Source of the DNA: an uncultured Eubacteriales bacterium
Lineage (GTDB): Bacteria; Bacillota_A; Clostridia; Oscillospirales; CAG-272
Assembly: GCA_900555345.1 (NCBI GenBank)
Contig: USKS01000068.1
Span: 1-7,323 of the forward strand
Direction of reading: 5' to 3'
DNA: 7,323 nucleotides
Shown piece after piece: positions 1 to 5,458 of the stretch; positions within the stretch are counted from its first letter, which is position 1; every line of letters begins with the position of its first letter. The translations under genes and the position numbers were made by a program. The notes under the pieces are model-generated. The model ran no database searches and was not told where the DNA came from. It saw nothing but the letters and a program-made list of their open reading frames with translations.

Positions 1-603
1 GAAACGGACGATAAAATCCAGCGTCAGCTGCTGCAGCGCCTGCTTGACTGCAAGATCGGCGGCGGGGTATTCCCCGTTGATATAGTAAAGGCGCTTGTAC
101 ACCGCGCTTCTTCGCCACAGGCATACGATGAAGCGATATGGAGAAGGATTCTGCATACAGCCTGCGCCGCACTTCAAAAATACAGATATGACACAAAACA
201 AGGAGGTAACGAAATGGCTTGGGAACTGAGCCGAAAGGACCGCAGCTTCCAGTACGGCAGACTTCTTGCCGTTATGGAACGCGCGGAGCTTGACTACTAT
301 CGCAAAACAAATGAGAGCCGTCAGACAAACGCAATTAAGTTTATGGCGGAGTACCGCCGGTGTCCGTTCTCCGTTTTTGAACGGATCAACCGTCATCTGC
401 ATCAGGCGTACCTCAACCGCATAGACGAGCGGTCGGCCGGTCGCTATGAAAAGCTTGTGGGAGAAATATTCGCCATTCTCCGCGATTTTCCCGAGGAAGA
501 GCTGAACAAACCGCTGGATGACACCTATCTCATGGGCTACGAGCTTCAGAGAAACGCATTTTATGTTAAAAATAATTCGGAAGAAAACACCGAGGAGGAA
601 TAA
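1..603 (+). CDS. cas8c: Cas8c/Csd1, type I-C Cascade large subunit (C-terminal part)
   Basis: The frame is open from the first base to the TAA at 601-603, giving the last 200 residues of a protein whose start lies upstream of the window. Cas8c is the large subunit of the type I-C surveillance complex. In the family it recognises the PAM and helps recruit Cas3. The part seen resembles the C-terminal third of Csd1 proteins: a stretch around PVDIVKALVHRASSPQAY, then W-R-R-I-L-H-T-A-C-A-A-L-Q-K-Y, a charged helical region, and the near-terminal block PLDDTYLMGYELQRNAFY, typical of Csd1 C-termini. It is the first gene visible in the operon, with cas7c 3 nt downstream. The end of the gene (GAGGAGGA, 592-599) doubles as the ribosome binding site for cas7c. 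An internal start at 214 probably yields a second product, listed separately. The family call rests on remembered family patterns and on gene order. Confidence 0.93.
   Translation, partial: ETDDKIQRQLLQRLLDCKIGGGVFPVDIVKALVHRASSPQAYDEAIWRRILHTACAALQKYRYDTKQGGNEMAWELSRKDRSFQYGRLLAVMERAELDYYRKTNESRQTNAIKFMAEYRRCPFSVFERINRHLHQAYLNRIDERSAGRYEKLVGEIFAILRDFPEEELNKPLDDTYLMGYELQRNAFYVKNNSEENTEEE
200..206 (+). promoter_or_regulatory. Internal ribosome binding site for cas11c
   Basis: AAGGAGG lies inside the cas8c coding frame, 7 nt before the in-frame ATG at 214. It is read as the codons CAA GGA GGT within Cas8c. The match to the anti-SD sequence is at least as good as those of cas7c and cas1, which suggests the small subunit is meant to be made at a high level. 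Confidence 0.8.
214..603 (+). CDS. cas11c: Cas11c, small subunit made from an internal start in cas8c
   Basis: This 129-residue product is in the same frame as cas8c and ends at the same stop. It would begin at the ATG at 214, which follows AAGGAGG (200-206) with a 7-nt gap. That is the most consensus-like Shine-Dalgarno site in the window, and it lies in the middle of a coding frame. In characterised type I-C systems, the small Cascade subunit Cas11c is translated in this way from within cas8c, at about 120-130 residues. Several copies line the belly of the complex and help hold the target DNA. The sequence is charged and looks mostly helical (for example LLAVMERAELDYY and RYEKLVGEIFAILRDF), as expected for a helical-bundle small subunit. 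What is seen is the site, spacing, frame and length. The separate product is inferred from the family. Confidence 0.82.
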   Translation: MAWELSRKDRSFQYGRLLAVMERAELDYYRKTNESRQTNAIKFMAEYRRCPFSVFERINRHLHQAYLNRIDERSAGRYEKLVGEIFAILRDFPEEELNKPLDDTYLMGYELQRNAFYVKNNSEENTEEE

Positions 604-606
604 AAA

Positions 607-1464
607 ATGACAGCACTTAACAACAAGATCGACTTTGTGGCACTGGTTTCGGTAACAAAAGCAAACAGCAACGGCGACCCGCTGAACGGCAACCGCCCCA
701 GAACGGATTACAACGGCATCGGCGAAATATCGGACGTATGCGTAAAGCGCAAGATCAGAAACCGCATGCAGGATATGGGCAATGAAATATTCGTAAAGTC
801 CGACGATCGCTGTGACGACGGCTTCAAAAGCCTGAGTGAGCGCGCGGATAAAAACATCGGCGGTATAAAGGACAAGGATGAATATGCAAAAATCGCCTGC
901 GAAAAGTGGCTGGATGTCCGCAGCTTCGGTCAGGTATTTGCGTTCAAGAGCAAAGGCAAGGGCAAAGACGAGGAAGGCGTTTCCGTGGGCGTCCGCGGCC
1001 CCGTCTCCATACATCAGGCAGTGAGCATCTCGCCTGTGGAAGTAGAATCCATGCAGATCACAAAAAGCGTAAACGGCGAATCGGACGGCAAAAAAGCATC
1101 CGACACAATGGGTACAAAGCACTTTGTCCGCTTCGGTCTCTACGAGATCAAGGGCGCCATCAACGTGCAGCTTGCCGAAAAAACCGGATTTACGCATGAG
1201 GACGCCGAAATCGTAAAGGAATGTCTGCGTACGCTGTTCGTCAACGACGCTTCTTCCGCGCGCCCCGAAGGTTCCATGGAGGTCGTAAAACTTTATTGGT
1301 GGGAGCACAACTGCAAAGACGGTCAGTATTCGTCCGCAAAAGTGCACCGCAGCGTCCATGTTACGGCAAAGGACGCGACCGCCCTTCCCGAGAGCGTCGA
1401 CGACTATATTATAACGCTGGATGAGCTGCCCGGACTTGAGCCGGAGATCATTGATGGCATATAA
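607..1464 (+). CDS. cas7: Cas7c/Csd2, type I-C Cascade backbone protein
   Basis: This 285-residue protein is the repeated backbone subunit of the I-C complex. It polymerises along the crRNA spacer and holds it for target pairing. Family features, in order: an N-terminal RRM-like strand with ANSNGDPLNGNRPRTD (about 19-34), DVCVKRKIRNRM (43-54), WLDVRSFGQVFAFK (101-114), GVRGPVSIHQAVSISPVE (128-145), DTMGTKHFVRFGLYEIKGAI (166-185), LAEKTGFTHED (189-199), and MEVVKLYWWEHNCKDG near 224-239. Length is normal for Csd2. The start is set by GAGGAGGA (592-599), which overlaps the end of cas8c, with the ATG 8 nt after AGGAGG. The last 11 nt overlap the start of cas4, so the genes are probably translationally coupled. 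No key block looks damaged. Confidence 0.96.
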   Translation: MTALNNKIDFVALVSVTKANSNGDPLNGNRPRTDYNGIGEISDVCVKRKIRNRMQDMGNEIFVKSDDRCDDGFKSLSERADKNIGGIKDKDEYAKIACEKWLDVRSFGQVFAFKSKGKGKDEEGVSVGVRGPVSIHQAVSISPVEVESMQITKSVNGESDGKKASDTMGTKHFVRFGLYEIKGAINVQLAEKTGFTHEDAEIVKECLRTLFVNDASSARPEGSMEVVKLYWWEHNCKDGQYSSAKVHRSVHVTAKDATALPESVDDYIITLDELPGLEPEIIDGI

Positions 1465-2116
1465 AGAAGACGAATACCTTCAGCTTTCGGGCATACAGCA
1501 TTTCCGCTTTTGCCGCAGGCAGTGGGCTCTGATACATATTGAAGACCTGTGGGCGGAAAACAGCCGCACCGCAGACGGAGAGATAATGCACGAAAACGCA
1601 CACAACTCCGATATGCGGGAAAGGCGGGCGGGGCTCATCGTCACGCGCAGCCTGCCTATAGCGTCTCCCACTCTGGGAGTGTCCGGCTCATGCGATGTCG
1701 TTGAGTTTCGCGCTTCCGACGACGGGATACCGCTGTCAAACGAGTCCGGACTGTATAAGCCCTACCCCGTTGAGTACAAGCACGGCGCGCCCCGGGAGGA
1801 CGGCGCAAATGAGCTGCAGCTCTGCGGGCAGGCCATGTGCCTTGAAGAAATGCTTTGCTGCGATATCGAAAAAGGCGCGCTGTATTTCGGAGAGACGCAT
1901 CGGCGCGTTGAAATCGAGTTTACTCCCGAGCTTCGCAAAGACGTGAGAGACACCCTGGCTGAGATGCACGAGCTTTACAAACGGGGCAGCACTCCGAAAG
2001 TCAGACCCACAAAATCGTGCAACGCCTGTTCTCTCAAAGAGCTGTGCCTGCCGAAACTTTGGCGCTGCGGGTCGGCTGAAAGCTATCTGCGGCAACATAT
2101 GGAGGAAGAGCAATGA
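1454..2116 (+). CDS. cas4: Cas4, PD-(D/E)XK exonuclease of spacer adaptation
   Basis: This 220-residue protein is an Fe-S RecB-like nuclease that works with Cas1-Cas2. In the family it trims prespacers and ensures PAM-correct choice and orientation. Visible parts: Cys20 in the HFRFCRRQW block; His47 in the GEIMHENAH motif; Asp81 in GSCDVVEF; Glu107 and Lys109 in VEYKHG, the E-x-K catalytic pair; Gln122/Gln126 in QLCGQAMCLEEM; and a C-terminal cluster at Cys189, Cys192 and Cys198. With Cys20, that cluster gives the four ligands for a 4Fe-4S cluster, so the enzyme looks intact. I chose the ATG at 1454 because the protein then begins MAYKEDEYLQLSGIQHF, as in other I-C Cas4 proteins, and because GGAG (1443-1446) lies 7 nt upstream. 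An earlier in-frame start at 1421 has no such site. The gene overlaps cas7c by 11 nt and cas1 by 4 nt. Confidence 0.95.
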   Translation: MAYKEDEYLQLSGIQHFRFCRRQWALIHIEDLWAENSRTADGEIMHENAHNSDMRERRAGLIVTRSLPIASPTLGVSGSCDVVEFRASDDGIPLSNESGLYKPYPVEYKHGAPREDGANELQLCGQAMCLEEMLCCDIEKGALYFGETHRRVEIEFTPELRKDVRDTLAEMHELYKRGSTPKVRPTKSCNACSLKELCLPKLWRCGSAESYLRQHMEEEQ

Positions 2117-3144
2117 AACGTTTGCTGAACACGCTGTTTGTAACCTCCGAGGACGCATATCTGACCCTGGACGGCGAAAATATCGTCGTTCGGCGCGACA
2201 AAGAGGAAGCAGGCAGGTTTCCCTTGCACAATTTTGAGGAGATCGTATGCTTTTCATACGCAGGAGCGTCCCCTGCCCTCATGGGCGCCTGCACCGATCG
2301 CGGCATAGGGCTCAGCTTTTGCTCTCCGAGCGGAAGATTTCTTGCGCGGACGGCGGGCATCACGAACGGGAACGTCCTGCTGCGCAGGGAGCAGTACCGC
2401 GCGGCGGACGATCCCCTCGACAGCTGCCGCATCGCGAAATATATGATACTCGGCAAGCTTTATAACTGCAGATGGAGCATCGAGCGCACAAAGCGCGACC
2501 ACAGGCTTCGTATAGACGAAGATAAATTCTCCGGCGCCTGCTTGGCGATCCGCGGCATAATGTCACAGGTGCCGGAGGCTGAATCAACAGATTCGGTCCG
2601 CGGGCTTGAGGGCGCGGCGGCATCTGTATACTTTGAAGTATTTGATGATATGATTTTGCGGAACAAAGAAACGTTCTTTTTCAAAAGCCGCAATCGCAGA
2701 CCGCCCACCGACAATGTCAACGCTATGCTCTCGTTTGCGTACAGCCTCTTGGCAAGAAACTGCGCGTCCGCGCTGGAGAGCGTCGGACTTGACGCCTACG
2801 TGGGCTTTATGCACCGCGACCGACCGGGAAGGACTTCGCTCGCCCTTGATATTATGGAGGAGCTGCGGCCGTGCCTTGCCGACAGATTCGTTCTGACGCT
2901 TATCAACAACAATGTCATGCAGGCAGATGACTTTGAGAATACAGAGGGCGGCGCAGTCTTAATGACCGAAGACGGGCGCAGAAAGTTTTTGAAAAGCTGG
3001 CAGGAGCGCAAAAAGGATACGATAACGCATCCGTATCTCGGCGAGAAAATGCCGTGGGGACTTGTCCCATATGCGCAATCGCTGCTTCTGTCGCGATACC
3101 TCCGCGGCGATCTCGATGCCTATCCCCCGTTCATGTGGAAGTGA
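2113..3144 (+). CDS. cas1: Cas1, CRISPR integrase (type I-C)
   Basis: This 343-residue protein is the metal-dependent integrase that, as two dimers bridged by Cas2, inserts new spacers next to the leader. An N-terminal beta domain starts MKRLLNTLFVTSEDAYLTLD and is followed by a helical catalytic domain. The expected metal ligands are present: Glu166 in RGLEGAAASVYF, His234 in YVGFMHRDRPGR, and Asp246 with Glu249 in SLALDIMEELRP. The H-to-D/E spacing is close to that of known Cas1 proteins. The C-terminus shows the I-C pattern, with HPYLGEKMPWGLVPYAQSLLLSRYLRGD and a final PPFMWK. Length is usual for the subtype. The start overlaps the cas4 stop (ATGA) and follows GGAGGA at 2101-2106. Nothing suggests inactivation, so the locus should be able to acquire spacers. 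Confidence 0.97.
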   Translation: MKRLLNTLFVTSEDAYLTLDGENIVVRRDKEEAGRFPLHNFEEIVCFSYAGASPALMGACTDRGIGLSFCSPSGRFLARTAGITNGNVLLRREQYRAADDPLDSCRIAKYMILGKLYNCRWSIERTKRDHRLRIDEDKFSGACLAIRGIMSQVPEAESTDSVRGLEGAAASVYFEVFDDMILRNKETFFFKSRNRRPPTDNVNAMLSFAYSLLARNCASALESVGLDAYVGFMHRDRPGRTSLALDIMEELRPCLADRFVLTLINNNVMQADDFENTEGGAVLMTEDGRRKFLKSWQERKKDTITHPYLGEKMPWGLVPYAQSLLLSRYLRGDLDAYPPFMWK

Positions 3145-3153
3145 GGCAGCGCC

Positions 3154-3444
3154 ATGATGGTTATAATATCATACGACGTGAATACTGAGGATTCCGAAGG
3201 AAGAAAACGGCTGCGCCGTATTGCAAAGCAGTGCGTAAATTACGGGCAGCGCGTGCAGAATTCCGTGTTTGAGTGTCTTTTGGATGCGGCGCAGTGCAAA
3301 CAGCTTCAGCACAAGCTGCGCTCGATAATGGACGAAGAAAAGGACAGCCTGAGGTTTTACTACCTGGGCAATAACTACGAAACAAAAGCAGAGCATTTCG
3401 GAGTGAAGGCAGGATATAATCCGGAGGATGTTCTTATGATCTGA
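3154..3444 (+). CDS. cas2: Cas2, bridging subunit of the integrase
   Basis: This 96-residue protein is a small ferredoxin-like protein that joins Cas1 dimers in the spacer integration complex. The first strand MVIISYDVNTED holds the conserved Asp8. RVQNSVFECLLDAAQ is the typical second-strand block, and RFYYLGNNYETKAEHFG matches the C-terminal part of I-C Cas2. Two ATGs are adjacent (3154 and 3157). GAGG at 3143-3146, overlapping the cas1 stop, is 7 nt from the first, so I kept that one, but the second is possible. The gene sits 9 nt after cas1 and is the last cas gene before the leader, as is normal in I-C loci. Confidence 0.96.
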   Translation: MMVIISYDVNTEDSEGRKRLRRIAKQCVNYGQRVQNSVFECLLDAAQCKQLQHKLRSIMDEEKDSLRFYYLGNNYETKAEHFGVKAGYNPEDVLMI

Positions 3445-3446
3445 CC

Positions 3447-3489
3447 GTGCGAAGGTGAAGCACCCGGAAATACCCCGCGGACTTCGCAC
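3447..3489. repeat. Inverted repeat directly after cas2
   Basis: GTGCGAAG (3447-3454) and CTTCGCAC (3482-3489) are perfect complements separated by 27 nt. A second small hairpin, GTG-AAG-CAC, lies inside at 3455-3463, followed by the palindrome CCGCGG (3475-3480). There is no T-run after it, so it is not a plain terminator. From memory, a similar GTGCGAA...TTCGCAC pair occurs at this place in other I-C loci, but I could not check this. Confidence 0.65.
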
Positions 3490-3586
3490 CGAATTTTAAT
3501 GCGCATAGCAAAGAAAAAAATGCCGCAGGGCTGCAAAATATGCTGCCACGTCGGATTTGCCGGCGCATTATTGTATATTGTGCAAT

Positions 3587-3604
3587 AAATTGCAAAAGCA
3601 ATTT
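3587..3604. repeat. Leader-end inverted repeat near the integration site
   Basis: AAATTGC and GCAATTT form a perfect 7-bp inverted repeat around an AAAA centre, ending 14 nt before the first repeat base. Just upstream, ATTG-TG-CAAT (3577-3586) is another short palindrome. Leader ends commonly carry motifs that guide Cas1-Cas2. That role is only an inference here. Confidence 0.55.
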
Positions 3605-3618
3605 TGTGACTTATTGCT

Positions 3619-4506
3619 GTCCCGCCCCGCACGGGGCGGGTGGATTGAAAAATTTATGTTTAACGCTGTGCGTTAACACCAAAGGTCCCGCCCCGCACGG
3701 GGCGGGTGGATTGAAAAAAGAAATTTTCGAAAACCTATTGACAAATCGCCGGTCCCGCCCCGCACGGGGCGGGTGGATTGAAAAACGATTTTGACTCCAC
3801 AATTGCAAATCTTGATGTGTCCCGCCCCGCACGGGGCGGGTGGATTGAAAAATGTTGAGCGAGTCCTTAATCGGCGTAGTTATTGTCCCGCCCCGCACGG
3901 GGCGGGTGGATTGAAAAATCTCCTCTTTGATACTCGTAGCCGCTATACCGTGTCCCGCCCCGCACGGGGCGGGTGGATTGAAATATACCGCCGCAGGGGT
4001 GATAATCACGTTTTGAGGTCCCGCCCCGCACGGGGCGGGTGGATTGAAATCGCGCGATTATATCATTGACCGCGATGCCGACGGATCCCGCCCCGCACGG
4101 GGCGGGTGGATTGAAATTACGGCATATATGCTCTTGCTTTTGGTACATGGGTCCCGCCCCGCACGGGGCGGGTGGATTGAAATGCAGAGGAAAGCGCAGG
4201 CGAGGCGACAGGTGCGGTTAGTCCCGCCCCGCACGGGGCGGGTGGATTGAAATGAGTGTACCGAATGCGGATACACAAACTGGCATAGTCCCGCCCCGCA
4301 CGGGGCGGGTGGATTGAAATTTTATTATCCATATTAATAGAAATGGGGAGTACCGTCCCGCCCCGCACGGGGCGGGTGGATTGAAATGGGAGAGGGCGAG
4401 TGCCGCATCATATCAATTTAGTCCCGCCCCGCACGGGGCGGGTGGATTGAAATATCATGACGGTACAAATCATTATCGCTATCGCGCGTCCCACCACACG
4501 GGCGGG
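3619..4506 (+). CRISPR. Type I-C CRISPR array: 13 full repeats, 13 spacers and one decayed terminal repeat
   Basis: The 32-nt core repeat starts GTCCCGCCCC and ends GTGGATTGAAA. It folds into a perfect 8-bp stem (CCCGCCCC with GGGGCGGG) around a GCAC loop. Cas5c should cut at the stem base and leave an 11-nt handle, TGGATTGAAA plus one base. Repeats start at 3619, 3685, 3752, 3819, 3885, 3952, 4018, 4085, 4151, 4221, 4288, 4355 and 4421, with the decayed copy at 4488. Spacer lengths counted from the 32-nt core are 34, 35, 35, 34, 35, 34, 35, 34, 38, 35, 35, 34 and 35 nt. Core repeats are identical except the eighth, which has A for G at its first base. The next base is A after repeats 1-5 and T after repeats 6-13, so the full repeat is best taken as 33 nt. 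Orientation is set by cas2 and the leader on the left and the decayed repeat on the right. I recognise no spacer target. Confidence 0.98.
4488..4506 (+). repeat. Decayed terminal CRISPR repeat
   Basis: GTCCCACCACACGGGCGGG matches the first 22 bases of the repeat with a G-to-A change at base 6 and a few small deletions, then runs into unrelated sequence and lacks the TGGATTGAAA handle. With the next two bases, it can still form a hairpin (GTCCC with GGGAC plus an inner CC/GG). It lies 35 nt after repeat 13, the normal spacing. It marks the oldest, leader-distal end of the array. Confidence 0.85.
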
Positions 4507-4598
4507 ACATAACTCGTTCCCACAAAACAAGCTTTCTCTGCCATGCCCGCAGACCGCATTCGCATCTTTTTTTGTCAGTATTGCCGGCGCAATTGCAT
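4507..4598. other. Intergenic region after the array, no gene seen
   Basis: These 92 nt lie between the decayed repeat and the hydrolase promoter. I see no coding frame with a start site and no convincing terminator: the T-run at 4567-4573 has no strong stem before it. TTGCCGGCGCA at 4581-4591 is an exact copy of a leader sequence at 3557-3567. Confidence 0.6.
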
Positions 4599-4626
4599 TT
4601 GCACGTTTTTTGTGCTAATATATTAT
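4599..4626 (+). promoter_or_regulatory. Probable sigma-70-type promoter of the SGNH hydrolase gene
   Basis: TTGCAC (4599-4604) and TATTAT (4621-4626) are 16 nt apart and lie in the very AT-rich stretch upstream of the gene. Transcription would start near 4633, leaving a leader of about 25 nt that holds the AAAGGTG ribosome binding site. This would make the gene independent of the CRISPR transcript. Confidence 0.55.
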
Positions 4627-4656
4627 AAAATGAAAATTTGAAAGGTGAAATATATA

Positions 4657-5412
4657 ATGGAAAGTAAATGGACGGGCAAAAAGGTTCTTGCCATCGGCGA
4701 CAGCATCACGTCCGACGGGCGATGGCAGGCTGAATTTTCCCGTATAACCGGTGCCGAAGTCATTACCCATGCGTACGGCGGCATAGGTCTTATCGACATG
4801 GTCATGGGGCTCGGCGCCTCCGAGAACGAGGACATGAAATACGACCCCTACACTGGCTGCAACGGAAATTTTCATCCGCTTTCCGCCGAGGAAGTGGGAA
4901 GCGCCGATCTGATCATTCTGCTGGGCGCGTACAACGAGCGGCACATGGAATACGGTGAGAGAGGCGACATGTACCCGCAGAATAACACCCTGCGCGGCAA
5001 GTTCGCATTTGTCATTGAGCATCTGTACGCGATGATGAAGCAGACGGGCAACATGGACTGCCATATAATGCTCTGCGCGCCGCACTGCGTCGGCAAATAC
5101 GACTGGGTGGACCGCAACGGCTATGAGGATTTCCCCCGCGGCAGCGGCAGAAGCCTTGAAACCATGTCCCGCCTTATATGCGACATTGCGCGCTCTTACA
5201 ATCTGCCCTTCTGCGACACATGGGCGCATAGCGGCATAAACCGCTTTACATGGGACTTCTACGCGAACTCGCCCACGGCGATAAATCCCGATTACGATCC
5301 TGAAAAGGAATACGGCGCGCCGTATCCCATGTATGCGGATCAGGCGCATCTGAACTCACTCGGCTATGCGCGGCTGGGTCAGTGCATTGCGGCAGCGGCA
5401 GAGCTTGCCTGA
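4657..5412 (+). CDS. SGNH/GDSL-type hydrolase (esterase or lipase family)
   Basis: This 251-residue protein has the blocks of the SGNH hydrolase fold. Block I is VLAIGDSITSDG with nucleophile Ser16. A block II-like glycine pair is at 41-42 (HAYGGIGL). Block III is LLGAYNER with Asn93. Block V is DQAHLNSLGYARL with Asp228 and His231, the D-x-x-H pair. So the catalytic triad and the oxyanion residues appear present. No signal peptide or membrane segment is visible, so it is probably cytoplasmic. Such enzymes remove acyl or acetyl groups from lipids, sugars or other esters; the substrate cannot be told from sequence. I chose the ATG at 4657, with AAAGGTG (4641-4647) at suitable distance. A GTG at 4645 is in frame but falls within that ribosome binding site. 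The gene has its own likely promoter and ends before a shared terminator, and nothing ties it to CRISPR function beyond position. Confidence 0.85.
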   Translation: MESKWTGKKVLAIGDSITSDGRWQAEFSRITGAEVITHAYGGIGLIDMVMGLGASENEDMKYDPYTGCNGNFHPLSAEEVGSADLIILLGAYNERHMEYGERGDMYPQNNTLRGKFAFVIEHLYAMMKQTGNMDCHIMLCAPHCVGKYDWVDRNGYEDFPRGSGRSLETMSRLICDIARSYNLPFCDTWAHSGINRFTWDFYANSPTAINPDYDPEKEYGAPYPMYADQAHLNSLGYARLGQCIAAAAELA

Positions 5413-5425
5413 ACTTCGGAACACA

Positions 5426-5456
5426 AAAAGATCCGCAGCATCGCTGCGGATCTTTT
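5426..5456. terminator. Bidirectional intrinsic terminator
   Basis: AAAAGATCCGCAGC and GCTGCGGATCTTTT form a perfect 14-bp stem around an ATC loop. The outer A/T pairs give a short T-run after the GC-rich stem on either strand. It lies between the convergent stops of the hydrolase gene (5412) and dus (5459) and should end both transcripts. Confidence 0.9.
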
Positions 5457-5458
5457 AT

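Larger units (their letters stand above)
3445..3618 (+). promoter_or_regulatory. CRISPR leader
   Basis: This 174-nt AT-rich non-coding stretch between the cas2 stop and the first repeat is where new spacers should enter and where the array transcript should begin. It has an 8-bp inverted repeat just after cas2 (GTGCGAAG 3447-3454, CTTCGCAC 3482-3489), an A-rich run (3510-3520) and, close to repeat 1, a perfect 7-bp inverted repeat (3587-3604). A TATATT hexamer at 3574-3579 could be a -10 box, but I see no well-spaced -35, so I do not call a promoter. The leader identity follows from its position next to cas2 and from the direction of the repeats. Confidence 0.85.

Noticed and set aside
1736..2257. 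A 173-codon minus-strand frame over cas4 and cas1
   Set aside because: It is antisense to two overlapping genes with intact catalytic motifs, and has no family resemblance.
3540..4368. Several open frames on both strands across the array, with repeated PAPHGAGG or NPPAPCGAG segments
   Set aside because: They are translations of the CRISPR repeat and its spacers. No ribosome binding sites, and the repeated peptides match the repeat units.
4540..4575. A terminator for the array transcript at the T-run 4567-4573
   Set aside because: I could not find a stable stem next to the T-run, so it does not meet the usual pattern.
4615..5349. A 244-codon minus-strand frame opposite the hydrolase gene
   Set aside because: It mirrors a gene with clear SGNH motifs, lacks family features and would run through that gene's promoter region.
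4657..5412. The SGNH hydrolase as a CRISPR accessory gene
   Set aside because: It has a probable promoter of its own, lies beyond the old end of the array and belongs to a common metabolic family. Neighbourhood alone is not enough.
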